The translations under genes and the position numbers were made by a program. Positions 8,508 through 18,549 of a stretch of DNA of 64,000 nucleotides are shown here, one piece after another (within the stretch, counting starts at the first letter, position 1; each line of letters starts with the position of its first letter). The stretch is from Streptomyces phaeolivaceus (lineage in GTDB: Bacteria; Actinomycetota; Actinomycetes; Streptomycetales; Streptomycetaceae), in NCBI RefSeq assembly GCF_009184865.1, contig NZ_CP045096.1, positions 6,510,001 through 6,574,000 of the forward strand, written 5' to 3'. Below the pieces are notes generated by a model. That model saw nothing but the letters and a program-made list of their open reading frames with translations. It did not search any database and was not told where the DNA came from.

Positions 8508-8575
8508 GGCCGTATCGATATGCGGCTCCGCCGCGTGGGCGCGAGAAGCCCCACGCACCCGCACCCGCCCACACA

Positions 8576-8608
8576 GAAGGGGCACCCACAACGAGCAGGC
8601 GCCCCACA
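8576..8608. repeat. Copy of a 33-bp repeat that also follows the other kinase gene
   Basis: GAAGGGGCACCCACAACGAG and the next 13 bases recur at 6913-6945 with three differences. Each copy lies 3' of one of the two paralogous kinase genes, so the flank may have been duplicated with the gene, or both belong to a dispersed intergenic repeat family. Confidence 0.6.
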
Positions 8609-8622
8609 AACACCGCTTCGCG

Positions 8623-9849
8623 CTACCGCCCACGCCAAGGCAACTCCGCGGTCACCGTCGTAGGCCCCCCCACCGGCGACTCGATCACGAACAACCCATC
8701 CACCGCCCCCAACCGCTCCGCCAGCCCGGCGATCCCGCTCCCCCCGTCGAGCCGCGCACCCCCACGCCCGTCGTCCCACACCTGTATCAGCAACCGGTCC
8801 TCGGACCGCCACACATCCACCGACGCCGCCTTCGCCCCACTGTGCTTGCTGATGTTCTGCAGCAGCTCGGACACCGTGAAGTACGCGATCCCCTCGATCG
8901 CGGCGGCCGGCCGCACCGCCAGATCCACGGTCACCTTCACCGGCGCCGTGCACCGCGAGGCGACCGACGACAGCGCCGCGTCGAGCCCCCGGTCGGTCAG
9001 CACCGCCGGATGGATCCCCCGGGCCAGATCCCGCAGCTCCTGAAGGGCGAGCTTCACCTCGCCGTGCGCCTCCTCCACCATCGAGGCGGCGGCGTCGGGG
9101 TCCTCCAACAGCTTCTCCTTGGCGAGCCCGAGCCCCATCGCCAGATTCACCAGCCGGGCCTGCGCCCCGTCGTGCAGATCCCGCTCGATCCGCCGCAGAT
9201 CGGCGGCGGCGGTGTCGACGACGACCCCCCGGTCGGACTCCAACTCCGCGATCCGCCGCTCCAACTCGTCCGACGGAGACAACAGCGACCGCACCATCAC
9301 CCGGTCCACGTTCGTCAGCCCCCGCACGATGTACGGCAGCACCGGCCACGCCACGAACAACCCCGTGAGGGTGATGACGAACGTCGCGATACCCCACGGC
9401 ATCCGGATCAGCTCGTACAGCATCGAACGCCAGCCGACCGGATCCTTCACGCTCATCCACACCTGCGCGAAGAACCCCTCCTCCGCCCGCCGCCCGCCCC
9501 CACGGAACGGCAGCGGACTCGGCTCGTCCACCCGCGCCCGCAGCAGCGCCCGCGCCCGCATCCGCTCCAGCCGCCCCAACTGCCGCGCCCCCATCAACGC
9601 GGCGGCGAGCAGCGGAAACCCGATCACCGTCAACGTGAGGAAGGCACTGGTGAACAGCACCGTCGTCACATACACGAACCCGAGCAGCGCGAGCGGCAGA
9701 TTCGCCAGCAGATGCGCGATCTCCCGCCAGGTCTGTCCCCCGAACGCGAACCGCGCGGGCGGCAGCGGATCGGAGGGCGTCTGACTGGAGGGCAACGGCC
9801 GCCCGTACGGCCGTCCGGTGCCGATCGGGGAGAAGAGGGGTTCGGTCAT
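8623..9849 (-). CDS. Sensor histidine kinase, NarL/DesK class (copy 1)
   Basis: A 408-residue membrane sensor kinase with the same plan as its neighbour. Hydrophobic segments lie at about 45-85 and 145-175. The motif RRIERDLHDGAQARL carries the phospho-acceptor His226. An N-box (SELLQNISKHSG) and a G-box (DDGRGGA) complete the ATPase. Start is ATG at 9849. It shares long identical blocks with the 7012-8343 kinase around the catalytic region but differs in its Pro-rich N-terminus and sensor segments. The order kinase-kinase-regulator suggests that two inputs feed one regulator. Confidence 0.88.
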   Translation of the reverse strand: MTEPLFSPIGTGRPYGRPLPSSQTPSDPLPPARFAFGGQTWREIAHLLANLPLALLGFVYVTTVLFTSAFLTLTVIGFPLLAAALMGARQLGRLERMRARALLRARVDEPSPLPFRGGGRRAEEGFFAQVWMSVKDPVGWRSMLYELIRMPWGIATFVITLTGLFVAWPVLPYIVRGLTNVDRVMVRSLLSPSDELERRIAELESDRGVVVDTAAADLRRIERDLHDGAQARLVNLAMGLGLAKEKLLEDPDAAASMVEEAHGEVKLALQELRDLARGIHPAVLTDRGLDAALSSVASRCTAPVKVTVDLAVRPAAAIEGIAYFTVSELLQNISKHSGAKAASVDVWRSEDRLLIQVWDDGRGGARLDGGSGIAGLAERLGAVDGLFVIESPVGGPTTVTAELPWRGR

Positions 9850-9953
9850 GTGCCCCAGCCTGCCCGCCCGCCCCCGCCCCGCGCCATGAGGTGGACCGCC
9901 CGGCCCCCCTGGGGATAACCCCACCCCCGCGCACGCCGACCTGTGACGGGCTG

Positions 9954-9982
9954 CTTACGGTCTCTTTAGCAGGGCCTAGACT
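9954..9982 (+). promoter_or_regulatory. Candidate promoter of the nuo cluster
   Basis: CTTACG at 9954-9959 and TAGACT at 9977-9982 are separated by 17 bases, a fair match to the vegetative Streptomyces pattern (TTGACR / TAGRRT). It precedes nuoA by about 105 bases. The leader between them holds repeated GTACGTAC motifs (10021 and 10051 regions). Confidence 0.4.
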
Positions 9983-10087
9983 CCCGTGCGTACAGATCGT
10001 CGAACAGCGAAGAGCGAAGTACGTACGGCGTCCGCAGCACATATGTCCGTACGTACGCATCGCCTGGCCAGGGAGCGAGGGACGGAC

Positions 10088-10507
10088 GTGCCGGAACCGA
10101 CCGTCGTCGTAGCGGCGGAACCGACCGTCGCGGTAGCGGCGGAGTACTTCCAGTCCTACTCGGTGGTCGGACTGCTCGCCGCCGTGGGCGTGCTCTTCGT
10201 CGCCGTGGCCTTCGGCGCGGGACGGCTGCTCCGGCCCGAGATCCCGACCCGGGAGAAGCTCCTGACGTACGAGTGCGGCGTCGACCCGGTCGGCGAGGGC
10301 TGGGCCCACACCCAGGTCCGCTACTACGTCTACGCGTTCCTCTACGTCATCTTCGCCATCGACTCGATCTTCCTCTTCCCCTGGGCGACGGTCTTCGCCG
10401 ACCCCGGCTACGGCGCGACCACCCTGGTCGAGATGTTCGTCTTCCTCGGTTTCCTCGCCGTGGGCCTGCTCTACGCATACAAGAAGGGCGTCCTGGCATG
10501 GACGTGA
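10088..10507 (+). CDS. nuoA: NADH-quinone oxidoreductase subunit A
   Basis: Membrane subunit of complex I, 139 aa with three hydrophobic helices. The family loop [11 protein letters not shown] with its Cys, and [20 protein letters not shown], are clear. I take the GTG at 10088 because GCGAGGGAC precedes it. An in-frame start at 9986 would add a charged stretch not seen in NuoA. It is the first gene of a ten-gene partial nuo cluster and overlaps nuoB by 10 bases. Confidence 0.93.
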   Translation: MPEPTVVVAAEPTVAVAAEYFQSYSVVGLLAAVGVLFVAVAFGAGRLLRPEIPTREKLLTYECGVDPVGEGWAHTQVRYYVYAFLYVIFAIDSIFLFPWATVFADPGYGATTLVEMFVFLGFLAVGLLYAYKKGVLAWT

Positions 10508-11184
10508 CGCCGAAAGTGAACCCCCCGGAGCCGGGCGCCCCAAAGCCCGTCCTCCTCCCGGAGCCGAAACGGCTGGGCGCCCTCGCCCGCCTCGCCCCCG
10601 AGCCGATGAAGGTGATCCTCAACTGGGGCCGCCGCTACTCCCTCTGGGTCTTCAACTTCGGCCTGGCCTGCTGCGCGATCGAGTTCATCGCCGCGTCCAT
10701 GGCCCGCCACGACTTCATCCGCCTCGGCGTGATCCCCTTCGCCCCCGGCCCCCGGCAGGCGGACCTCATGGTCGTCTCGGGCACGGTGACGGACAAGATG
10801 GCCCCGGCCGTGAAGCGCCTGTACGAACAGATGCCGGAACCGAAGTACGTCATCTCCTTCGGCGCCTGCTCCAACTGCGGCGGCCCCTACTGGGACTCCT
10901 ACTCCGTCACCAAGGGCGTCGACCAGATCATCCCCGTCGACGTGTACGTCCCCGGCTGCCCGCCCCGCCCCGAGGCCCTTCTCCAGGGCATCCTGAAACT
11001 CCAGGAGAAGATCGCCCGGGAGTCGCTGGGGGAGCGGTACGGCACGGGCACCGGCTCCGGCCCGTCGCCGGCGGCGCTGCAGAGCGGCCTGGTGAGGCCC
11101 CCGGCGCCCGGCGGCGCGGAAGCGGGTCCGGAAACGGGTCCGGAAACGGGTCCGGAAACCGGTCCGGAAAAGGGGGACGGATGA
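10498..11184 (+). CDS. nuoB: NADH-quinone oxidoreductase subunit B with repeat tail
   Basis: Peripheral-arm subunit carrying cluster N2, 228 aa. The four ligand cysteines are visible: Cys58-Cys59 in [10 protein letters not shown], Cys124 in FGACSNCGG and Cys154 in VPGCPPRPE. After the conserved domain (about residue 185) comes a low-complexity tail with GPET repeated four times, encoded by a 12-bp tandem repeat. NuoB in the usual 14-gene operons lacks such a tail. ATG at 10498 overlaps the nuoA end; the stop overlaps the nuoC start (ATGA). Confidence 0.93.
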   Translation: MDVTPKVNPPEPGAPKPVLLPEPKRLGALARLAPEPMKVILNWGRRYSLWVFNFGLACCAIEFIAASMARHDFIRLGVIPFAPGPRQADLMVVSGTVTDKMAPAVKRLYEQMPEPKYVISFGACSNCGGPYWDSYSVTKGVDQIIPVDVYVPGCPPRPEALLQGILKLQEKIARESLGERYGTGTGSGPSPAALQSGLVRPPAPGGAEAGPETGPETGPETGPEKGDG

Positions 11185-12368
11185 CGACCGGCTGGCTCCC
11201 CGCCCCCGCCGAGGAACTCTTCGGCCCCGAGGCCACGGCCGACGAGTCGTACGACGTCCTCACCGTGGACGTCCCGCCCGCCTCCTGGACCGAGGCGCTG
11301 CGCACGGCCCGCACCACCCTGGGCTGCACCTATTTCGACTGGCTGAGCGCGGTCGACGAACCGGGCACGGGTTTCCGTGTCGCCGCCCACGTGGTGGCCC
11401 TCTCCCCGGTCCGCCGCCTCCTCCTGCGCACGACGATCCCGCACGCCTCCCCGGTCCTCCCGACCGCCGTGGACATCTACGCGGGCGCGGCCTGGCACGA
11501 ACGCGAGACCCACGAGATGTTCGGCGTCCACTTCGAGGGTCACCCCGGCCTGGACCACCTGCTTCTCCCCGAGAACTTCGAGGGCCACCCCCTCCGCAAG
11601 GACTTCGTCCTCGCCGCGCGCGTGGCGAAGGCCTGGCCCGGCGCGAAGGAACCCGGGGAGCCTGCGGCCGGTGCGGGACACGGCGGCCCCAAACGCCGCC
11701 AGATGCTCCCACCCGGCGTCCCCGACCCCAACGAATGGGGCCCCCTCAAGGGCCAACTCCCCCAGGCCCCCACCCGCCCCACCCGCTCACCCCGCACAAC
11801 AGACACCCCCCGCCGCACCCGCTCAGCAACAGAGGGCTCAACAAGCCAGCCACCACCGAGCCGACCGACCACGGGCCCGGCTACGGACACACCGGCTGCT
11901 TCACCCTCCCCCCGCCGCGCCCGCACCGCATCGGGAGGCTCGGCGAGCCAGCGCCCCCCCGCCACCGAACCCCCCGCCACCGAACCCCCCGCCACCGAAC
12001 CCCCCGCCACCGAACCCCCCGCCACCGAAGGCACCGGCATCGAAGGCACCGGCATCGAAGGCACCGGCATCGAAGGCACCGGCATCGAAGGCACCGGCAT
12101 CGAAGGCACCGGCACCGAAGGCACCGGCACCACCGAGCCCTCGGCGCAGCCGCGCCCCGAGCCCCGCAGCGCGGACGCGCCCTGGCACCACGCCCGACCG
12201 GCCTTCGACGAGCCCGGCCCTGAGAGCGAGCCCGGCCCTGAGAGCGAGCCCGAGCCCAAGCCCGAACCCCAGCCCCAGCCCGAGGCTGAACCCGACGCGG
12301 GCACCGCCGACGAGCGCACCCCCGAAGACCCGACCACCCCCCGACCCCCCACGGGAGGCACGCGGTGA
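11181..12368 (+). CDS. nuoC: NADH-quinone oxidoreductase subunit C with long repetitive extension
   Basis: The first 165 of 395 residues form the NuoC (30 kDa) domain, with [12 protein letters not shown] at 107-118. The remaining 230 residues are Pro/Thr/Glu-rich and disordered-looking. They contain five ATEPP units and six or seven [10 protein letters not shown] units, each from a 15-bp DNA repeat, then an acidic Glu-Pro tail. There is no NuoD domain, so this is not a NuoCD fusion. The frame is kept open through all repeats and overlaps nuoH by a GTGA, which supports translation of the whole length. The role of the tail is unknown. Confidence 0.88.
   Translation: MTTGWLPAPAEELFGPEATADESYDVLTVDVPPASWTEALRTARTTLGCTYFDWLSAVDEPGTGFRVAAHVVALSPVRRLLLRTTIPHASPVLPTAVDIYAGAAWHERETHEMFGVHFEGHPGLDHLLLPENFEGHPLRKDFVLAARVAKAWPGAKEPGEPAAGAGHGGPKRRQMLPPGVPDPNEWGPLKGQLPQAPTRPTRSPRTTDTPRRTRSATEGSTSQPPPSRPTTGPATDTPAASPSPRRARTASGGSASQRPPATEPPATEPPATEPPATEPPATEGTGIEGTGIEGTGIEGTGIEGTGIEGTGTEGTGTTEPSAQPRPEPRSADAPWHHARPAFDEPGPESEPGPESEPEPKPEPQPQPEAEPDAGTADERTPEDPTTPRPPTGGTR
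11956..12120 (+). repeat. Two adjacent 15-bp minisatellites inside nuoC
   Basis: Five copies of CCCCCGCCACCGAAC lie at 11956-12030 (last base varies). They pass directly into six copies of GCACCGGCATCGAAG at 12031-12120, the last with one change. The 15-bp period keeps the frame, so copy number may vary without frameshift. Confidence 0.95.
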
Positions 12369-13333
12369 ACGACGCTCTGGACGTCGCCCTGCGACTCCTC
12401 ATCGTGTTCGTCGTCTTCCTGACCTTCCCCTTGATCATCGGCCAGACCGAGCACAAGGTGATGGCCCACATGCAGGGCCGCCTCGGCCCCATGTACGCCG
12501 GCGGTTTCCACGGCTGGGCCCAACTCGTCGCGGACGGCGTCAAGTTCGCGCAGAAGGAAGACATCGTCCCGGCCGGAGCCGACCGCCGCGTCTTCCAGCT
12601 CGCCCCGGCCGTCGCCCTCCTCCCGTACCTCCTCGTCCTCCTCGCCATCCCGATCGGCCCGGGTGAGGGCGCCGTCGGCGAGGTCATCGACGCCGGCATC
12701 TTCTTCGTCCTCGCCGTCATGGGCGTGGGCGTCCTCGGCTCGCTGATGGCCGGCTGGGCCTCCGCGAACAAGTTCTCCCTCCTCGGCGGCCTCCGTACCG
12801 CCGCCCAGCTCCTCGCCTACGAACTCCCGATGCTCCTCACCGCCGCCTCCGTGGCGATGGCGGCCGGCACGGTCTCCCTCGTCGGCATCGTGGACGCCTT
12901 CGCGTGGTGGTGGCTCCCCTGGCAGATCGTCGGCGCGATCGTCTTCTTCGTCGCCGGCCTCGCCGAACTCCAGCGCCCCCCGTTCGACATGCCCGTCGCC
13001 GACTCGGAGATCATCTTCGGCGCCTACACCGAGTACACCGGCCTTCGCTTCGCGCTGTTCCTCCTCGCCGAGTACGCCGGAATCGTCGTGCTGTGCGGCC
13101 TGACCACCGTCCTCTTCCTCGGCGGCTGGCACGGCCCGTGGGGTGCCGAGGGCCTCGGCTGGGTCTGGACCCTGCTGAAGACCGCCGCCCTCGCCTTCGT
13201 CGTCATCTGGCTCCGCGTGACCTACCCCCGCCTGCGCGAGGACCAGCTCCAGAAGCTCTCCTGGACCCTCCTCGTCCCCCTCTCCCTCGCCCAGATCGCC
13301 CTCACCGGCGTCGTCAAGGTGGTGATCCAGTAG
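12365..13333 (+). CDS. nuoH: NADH-quinone oxidoreductase subunit H
   Basis: Membrane subunit joining the peripheral and membrane arms near the quinone channel, 322 aa, about eight helices. Recognisable segments are [14 protein letters not shown], the loop [16 protein letters not shown] and [15 protein letters not shown], all typical of NuoH. Start GTG at 12365 overlaps the nuoC stop. NuoH normally contacts NuoB and NuoD; NuoD is not encoded here. Confidence 0.94.
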   Translation: MNDALDVALRLLIVFVVFLTFPLIIGQTEHKVMAHMQGRLGPMYAGGFHGWAQLVADGVKFAQKEDIVPAGADRRVFQLAPAVALLPYLLVLLAIPIGPGEGAVGEVIDAGIFFVLAVMGVGVLGSLMAGWASANKFSLLGGLRTAAQLLAYELPMLLTAASVAMAAGTVSLVGIVDAFAWWWLPWQIVGAIVFFVAGLAELQRPPFDMPVADSEIIFGAYTEYTGLRFALFLLAEYAGIVVLCGLTTVLFLGGWHGPWGAEGLGWVWTLLKTAALAFVVIWLRVTYPRLREDQLQKLSWTLLVPLSLAQIALTGVVKVVIQ

Positions 13334-13335
13334 CC

Positions 13336-13902
13336 ATGGCCCCCATCCCCGGCTCCGGCCTAGCCAAGGGCCTGGCCGTCACCCTCCGCACGATGACGAA
13401 GAAGACGGTCACCGAGCAGTACCCGGACGTCCAGCCCGAGCTTCCGCCCCGCACCCGTGGTGTCATCGGGCTCTTCGAGGAGAACTGCACGGTCTGCATG
13501 CTGTGCGCCCGCGAGTGCCCGGACTGGTGCATCTACATCGACTCCCACAAGGAGACCGTCCCGCCCGCCGCCCCCGGCGGCCGTGAGCGCAGCCGCAACG
13601 TCCTCGACCGTTTCGCCATCGACTTCTCCCTCTGCATGTACTGCGGTATCTGCATCGAGGTCTGCCCCTTCGACGCCCTCTTCTGGTCCCCGGAGTTCGA
13701 GTACGCCGAGACCGACATCCACGAACTCACCCACGAACGCGACAAGCTCCGCGAGTGGATGTGGACCGTCCCCGCCCCACCGGCCCTCGACCCCGCCGCC
13801 GAGGAACCCAAGGAACTGGCCGCCGCCCGCAAGACCGCCGAGAAACTCGCCGCGACCCTGGCCGAGCCGGAGCCGGACACCCCCGAGGGAGCCGACTCAT
13901 GA
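13336..13902 (+). CDS. nuoI: NADH-quinone oxidoreductase subunit I
   Basis: Ferredoxin-like subunit holding clusters N6a and N6b, 188 aa. Two 4Fe-4S motifs are complete: Cys51, 54, 57, 61 ([11 protein letters not shown]) and Cys100, 103, 106, 110 ([11 protein letters not shown]). The C-terminus is Ala/Glu-rich. ATG at 13336 follows the nuoH stop by two bases; the end overlaps nuoJ. In ferredoxin-driven complex I relatives lacking the NADH module this subunit is near the electron entry point, which matters because nuoE, nuoF and nuoG are missing here. Confidence 0.94.
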   Translation: MAPIPGSGLAKGLAVTLRTMTKKTVTEQYPDVQPELPPRTRGVIGLFEENCTVCMLCARECPDWCIYIDSHKETVPPAAPGGRERSRNVLDRFAIDFSLCMYCGICIEVCPFDALFWSPEFEYAETDIHELTHERDKLREWMWTVPAPPALDPAAEEPKELAAARKTAEKLAATLAEPEPDTPEGADS

Positions 13903-14558
13903 CCCTCGCCCAGGCACTCCACGAGGCCCCGGCCCAGGCCTCGCACAGCCTCCTCGCCCAGGCACCCCAGGGCTTTCTCTCCCCGACCGGCGTCGAGATC
14001 GCCTTCCTCCTCGTCGGTGTGGTCACCCTCGGCGCGGCGATCGTCACCGTCACCACCCGCCAGCTCGTGCACGCCGCCCTCTGGCTGGTGGTGGCCCTCG
14101 GCGGCCTCGCCGTCGAATACCTCCTGCTCACCGCCGAGTTCATCGCCTGGGTGCAGGTCCTCATCTACGTCGGTTCCGTCGTCGTCCTCCTCCTCTTCGG
14201 ACTGATGCTCACCAAGGCCCCCATCGGCCGCTCCCCGGACGCCGACTCCGGCAACCGCTGGGCCGCCCTCACCGTGGCCGTCGCCTCGGCCGCCGCCCTC
14301 GTCTGGGTCGTCGTCGACGCCTTCCGCACCACCTGGATCGACCTCGACGGCCCCGCCGCCGGCTCCACGAAGACCACCGGCGAGAGCCTCTTCCAGAACT
14401 GGGTCCTCCCCTTCGAGGCCCTCTCCGTCCTCCTCCTGGCGGCCCTGGTCGGCGCGATCGTCCTCTCCCGCAAGGCGAAGGCCGACGCGCTCCCCACAGC
14501 CCCCAAGGCCCCCAAGGCCCCCACGGAACCCGAGTCGGCCGAGGGCGGTGCCCGCTGA
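13899..14558 (+). CDS. nuoJ: NADH-quinone oxidoreductase subunit J
   Basis: Membrane subunit, 219 aa, five hydrophobic helices. The segment [22 protein letters not shown] is the NuoJ signature helix. The C-terminus has an Ala/Pro/Lys-rich tail. ATG at 13899 overlaps nuoI (ATGA) and the stop overlaps nuoK. Confidence 0.92.
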   Translation: MTLAQALHEAPAQASHSLLAQAPQGFLSPTGVEIAFLLVGVVTLGAAIVTVTTRQLVHAALWLVVALGGLAVEYLLLTAEFIAWVQVLIYVGSVVVLLLFGLMLTKAPIGRSPDADSGNRWAALTVAVASAAALVWVVVDAFRTTWIDLDGPAAGSTKTTGESLFQNWVLPFEALSVLLLAALVGAIVLSRKAKADALPTAPKAPKAPTEPESAEGGAR

Positions 14559-14968
14559 TGCACCTCGCCTACCCCGTCGTCCTCTCCTCCCTCCTCTTCT
14601 GCACCGGCCTCTACGGCATCCTCGCCCGCCGCAACGCGATCCTCGTCCTGATGTCCGTCGAGCTGATGCTCAACGCCGTCAACCTCAACCTCGTCGCCTT
14701 CGACGTCTGGCTCAGCAGGACCGCCGAGGAGACCCTGCACTCCGGCCAGGCCCTGACCCTGTTCACGATCACCATCGCCGCCGCCGAGATCGGCATCGGC
14801 CTGGCGATCGTCCTGGCCGTCCACCGCAATCGCGGCACCGCCGACATCGACAAGCTCCGCGACACCGCCGAGGGCCACGAGCCCGAGTCCGACGGCACCG
14901 AAGACCCCGACGAGGCCCAGGGGTCCGGCCGACCCGAGCGGGGCGAGAAGGCTGAGGCCACCGCGTGA
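14558..14968 (+). CDS. nuoK: NADH-quinone oxidoreductase subunit K
   Basis: Small antiporter-like membrane subunit, 136 aa. Three helices contain the conserved membrane glutamates within [15 protein letters not shown] and [15 protein letters not shown]. The last 35 residues form an acidic, hydrophilic tail beyond the usual length of about 100 aa. ATG at 14558 overlaps the nuoJ TGA; the stop overlaps the nuoL GTG. Confidence 0.94.
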   Translation: MHLAYPVVLSSLLFCTGLYGILARRNAILVLMSVELMLNAVNLNLVAFDVWLSRTAEETLHSGQALTLFTITIAAAEIGIGLAIVLAVHRNRGTADIDKLRDTAEGHEPESDGTEDPDEAQGSGRPERGEKAEATA

Positions 14969-16959
14969 CCACGACCACCCTCGCCGTCCTCGTCCCCCTC
15001 CTCCCGTTCCTCGGCGCCGCCGCCGGTCTGCTCCTCGGCCGCACCGCCCCCGGCTTCGTCCGCCCCCTCGCCGTACTCCCGACCCTGACGGCCTTCGCCC
15101 TCACCGTCCTGGTCGCCGTACGCCAGGGCGGCGACGCGGCCGTGGACGCGGCCACCCAGCTCACCCCGACCGGCTCGGTCCCGATCGAACTCGCCCTGTA
15201 CATCGACGGCTTCGCCGCCCTCGTCGCCGTCCTGGTCGGCCTGGTCGCCACCTGTGTGCAGGTCTACTCGACGGGCTATCTCCGCGACGACCCGCGCTAC
15301 CCCTCGTACGCCGCCCTCGTCTCCCTCTTCACCTCCGCGATGCTCCTGGTCGTCTACTCCGGCGATCTGATGGTGCTCCTGGTCGGCTGGGAGATCATGG
15401 GCATCTGCTCGTACTTCCTGGTCGGCCACTACTGGGAGACCCCGGAGGCCCGTGCCGCCTCCCTGAAGGCCTTCCTGGTCACCAAGCTCGGCGATGTCCC
15501 CTTCCTCATCGGTCTGTTCGCCCTCGCCACGGACGCCGGGTCGTTCCGGATCACTCGGATCCTGGCCACCGTCTCCGAAGGCGGCCTGGACCACCCCACG
15601 CTGATCGCTCTGCTCCTCCTCGCCGGAGTCGCCGGAAAGTCCGCCCAGTTCCCCCTGCACACCTGGCTCCCCGACGCGATGGCGGGCCCCACGCCCGTCT
15701 CCGCGCTGATCCACGCCGCGACGATGGTCGCCGCCGGTGTCTACTTCGTCGCCCGTCTCCTCCCGGTCTTCGCCGCCTCCTCGGCGGCCCTGCTCGTCCT
15801 CGCCGTCATGGCCGCGATCACCATGGTCGGCTCGGGTCTCGCCGCGCTCGCCCAGGACGACATCAAGCGCGTCCTCGCCTACTCGACGATCGGCCAGCTC
15901 GGCTATATGACCGGCGCCCTCGCCGTCGGCGACAGCGGTCCCGCCGTCTTCCACCTCATCTCCCACGGCGCCTTCAAGGCGCTGCTGTTCCTCGCGGCCG
16001 GCGTGATCATCCACGCCGCCGGCACCAACTCGCTGGCCGCCATGTCCCGCATGGGCCATCTGCGCGCCCGCGTCCCCGACGCCTTCTGGACGATGACCGT
16101 GGCGCTCCTCGCGCTCGCCGCGATCCCGCCCTTCAGCGGCTTCTTCTCCAAGGAGTCCGTCCTCGGCGCCGCCGAGCACGCCGCCGCCGGCCACGCCCAG
16201 CCCGTCCCCGGCGCCGCCGGCTGGACCGTCCTCGTCGCCGGCGTCCTCACGGCCCTGCTCACCGCCGCGTACGCCACCCGCCTGTGGCTGCTCGCCTTCC
16301 ACGGCAAGGGCGCCGAGGCCCCGGACCACGGCCGCCAGCCCCGCACGATGACCCTCGTGCTCTGGGTGCTCGCCGTCCCCTCCCTCGCCTTCGGCGGGTT
16401 CGCGTACGGCAGGCTCCCCGACTGGTTCGACGGCGAAGACCTGGCACCCACCCTCACCACCTCCGTCCTCGGCACGGGCGCCGCCCTGATCGGCGCCCTG
16501 ACGATGTACGGGGCCTGGCGGACCGCCGGGGCCAGGGCGGCCCGCGTCCCGCTGGGCGCGGTCGCGGCCCACCCCGGGGCGGACGCCGCCACGGTCGAGG
16601 CGGAGGCCATCGCGAGCCACACCCCGGCCTACGGCGACGTGGCCTCGGCACCCGACCCGGCGGACCCGGGCCGTCTCCTGCTCGGCCCGCTGCACCGCCA
16701 TGCCGCCGCCGGCTTCCACCTCGACGCCGTCCACACGGTCCTCTTCGTCCGCCCGGTCCAGGCCGCCGCGAGTCTCGTCCGGTTCCTCGACCGCGAGGTC
16801 GTCGACACCTATGTCCACGGCGCGGGCGCCGTGCCCCGCCTGCTGGGCGCGGCCGTACGCAAGGCCCAGACCGGCAACGTCCAGACCTATGTGAGCGCGC
16901 TGCTCGCCGGCACCGTCGTCCTGGTGGTCGCCGCCCTCGTCGTCGCCACGGGAGCGTGA
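14965..16959 (+). CDS. nuoL: NADH-quinone oxidoreductase subunit L
   Basis: Largest proton-pumping antiporter-like subunit, 664 aa with about 15 helices and a C-terminal lateral helix region. Motifs include [35 protein letters not shown] and [17 protein letters not shown], standard for NuoL/MrpA-like subunits. GTG start overlaps nuoK (GTGA). Tightly packed with nuoM, seven bases apart. Confidence 0.94.
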   Translation: MTTTTLAVLVPLLPFLGAAAGLLLGRTAPGFVRPLAVLPTLTAFALTVLVAVRQGGDAAVDAATQLTPTGSVPIELALYIDGFAALVAVLVGLVATCVQVYSTGYLRDDPRYPSYAALVSLFTSAMLLVVYSGDLMVLLVGWEIMGICSYFLVGHYWETPEARAASLKAFLVTKLGDVPFLIGLFALATDAGSFRITRILATVSEGGLDHPTLIALLLLAGVAGKSAQFPLHTWLPDAMAGPTPVSALIHAATMVAAGVYFVARLLPVFAASSAALLVLAVMAAITMVGSGLAALAQDDIKRVLAYSTIGQLGYMTGALAVGDSGPAVFHLISHGAFKALLFLAAGVIIHAAGTNSLAAMSRMGHLRARVPDAFWTMTVALLALAAIPPFSGFFSKESVLGAAEHAAAGHAQPVPGAAGWTVLVAGVLTALLTAAYATRLWLLAFHGKGAEAPDHGRQPRTMTLVLWVLAVPSLAFGGFAYGRLPDWFDGEDLAPTLTTSVLGTGAALIGALTMYGAWRTAGARAARVPLGAVAAHPGADAATVEAEAIASHTPAYGDVASAPDPADPGRLLLGPLHRHAAAGFHLDAVHTVLFVRPVQAAASLVRFLDREVVDTYVHGAGAVPRLLGAAVRKAQTGNVQTYVSALLAGTVVLVVAALVVATGA

Positions 16960-16965
16960 GCAGGC

Positions 16966-18549
16966 GTGATCGATATCAACGAGTCCGTGATGCAGGTCCT
17001 TCTGGCGTTGATCGTCGTCGGCCCGCTCCTCGGCGCCGCCGCCGCGCTCCTCCCGGCCCCGCCCGGACTGAAGGGCAAGTCACCCGAGCAGGCCGTGCTC
17101 CGCCACGGGATCACCGTGACCGGCGTGATCCTCATCGCCGCGATCGTCCTCGCGCTCGGCTTCGACCACGACCAGCCGTCGAAGACGCAGGCCAGCACGG
17201 ACATCAGCTGGATCCCGGCGCTCGACGTACGCATCCACCTCGGCATCGACGGCATCTCCCTCCCCCTTCTGGTCCTGACCGCGCTGCTGACCTTCCTCTG
17301 CGCGCTCTACTCCTACTTCAAGATGCCGACGGGCCCGTCCCCGAAGGCATTCGTCGCCCTGCTCCTCGTCCTCGAATCCGGCACCCTCGCGACCTTCGCC
17401 GTCCTCGATCTGCTGCTGTTCTTCCTCGCGTTCGAGATGGTGCTCATCCCGATGTACTTCCTCATCGCCCGCTGGGGCGGTGAGCAACGCACACAGGCCG
17501 CTTGGAAGTTCATCCTCTACACCCTGCTCGGTTCCGTGGTCATGCTGTTGGGCCTGCTCCTGATCGGACTCAGGGCGGGCACATTCGACATGGTGGCACT
17601 CGCCACTGACAATCACCCCGAGCTGACCACATCCGTGCAGGTCATCGCCGCTTTGTCCATCGGCGTCGGGCTCGCCGTGAAGACCCCGATGTGGCCGCTG
17701 CACAGCTGGCTGCCGGACGCCCACACCGCCGCCCCGACCGTCGGCTCGGTCCTGCTGGCCGGCGTCCTGCTGAAGATGGGCACCTACGGGTTCGTCCGCA
17801 TCCTGCTGCCGATCACCCCGGACGGGTTCCGCGTCTTCGCGCCCTACCTCGCCGCGTTCGCGGTCGTCGGCATCATCTACGGCTCCCTCGCCTGCCTCGC
17901 CCTCGCCCGGCAGGGCGCGAAGGGCGACCTCAAGCGCCTCATCGCGTACTCCTCCGTCGGCCACATGGGCTTCGTCCTCCTCGGCATCGCCACGATGACC
18001 CCGACCGGTGTGAACGGCGCCCTCTTCGCCAACATCGCCCACGGCCTCATCACCGGCCTGCTGTTCTTCCTGGTCGGCGCCCTCAAGGACCGCACCGGCA
18101 CCACCGACCTGGACACCCTCGCGCGGGAGACCGGCGCCGCCCTCTACGGCCGGGCCCCGCGCCTCGGCGGCCTGCTCGCCTTCGCCGCCGTCGCCTCCCT
18201 CGGGCTGCCCGGACTCGCCGGGTTCTGGGGCGAGATGCTGGCCCTGTTCGGCGCGTTCGAGCCCGCCGAGGGCCTCAGCCGCCCGGCCTTCCTCACCTTC
18301 ATGACGATCGCCGCGTTCGGCACCCTCCTCACCGCCGCGTACCTCCTGATCGTGGTCCGCCGCGTCTGCATGGGCGCCGCCCCGCAGGAACCGGGGGAGA
18401 GTCCGGGCCTCGCCGACGTACAGGCGTACGAGTTCGCGGCCTGGACCCCGCTCGTCGCCCTCACCGTCCTCGCCGGCCTCTGGCCCGCGGCCCTCCTCGG
18501 CCTGTCCGACCCGGCCGTGCAGCAGCTCCTCGCAGGAGGCACCCGTTGA
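16966..18549 (+). CDS. nuoM: NADH-quinone oxidoreductase subunit M
   Basis: Proton-translocating antiporter-like subunit, 527 aa. LGIDGISLPLLVLTA, FEMVLIPMYFLIARWGG and VKTPMWPLHSWLPDAHTAAP are NuoM hallmarks; the last includes the Lys and His of the pumping chain. Start GTG at 16966. The end overlaps the TTG start of nuoN. Confidence 0.94.
   Translation: MIDINESVMQVLLALIVVGPLLGAAAALLPAPPGLKGKSPEQAVLRHGITVTGVILIAAIVLALGFDHDQPSKTQASTDISWIPALDVRIHLGIDGISLPLLVLTALLTFLCALYSYFKMPTGPSPKAFVALLLVLESGTLATFAVLDLLLFFLAFEMVLIPMYFLIARWGGEQRTQAAWKFILYTLLGSVVMLLGLLLIGLRAGTFDMVALATDNHPELTTSVQVIAALSIGVGLAVKTPMWPLHSWLPDAHTAAPTVGSVLLAGVLLKMGTYGFVRILLPITPDGFRVFAPYLAAFAVVGIIYGSLACLALARQGAKGDLKRLIAYSSVGHMGFVLLGIATMTPTGVNGALFANIAHGLITGLLFFLVGALKDRTGTTDLDTLARETGAALYGRAPRLGGLLAFAAVASLGLPGLAGFWGEMLALFGAFEPAEGLSRPAFLTFMTIAAFGTLLTAAYLLIVVRRVCMGAAPQEPGESPGLADVQAYEFAAWTPLVALTVLAGLWPAALLGLSDPAVQQLLAGGTR

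Noticed and set aside
7448..10543. A 1031-codon minus-strand frame covering the kinase genes and nuoA
   Set aside because: It is a frame-shifted shadow of the two kinase genes, Gly/Arg/Ala-rich, and also overlaps nuoA in antisense. No motif supports it.
11956..12120. CRISPR-like short repeats
   Set aside because: The units are 15 bp and directly adjacent, with no spacers, and lie in frame inside a gene. No cas genes are present in the window.
11540..13132. A minus-strand frame encoding repeated MPVPS units opposite nuoC
   Set aside because: The repeats are the complement of the nuoC 15-bp minisatellite. The plus-strand frame has the NuoC domain and start/stop coupling on both sides.
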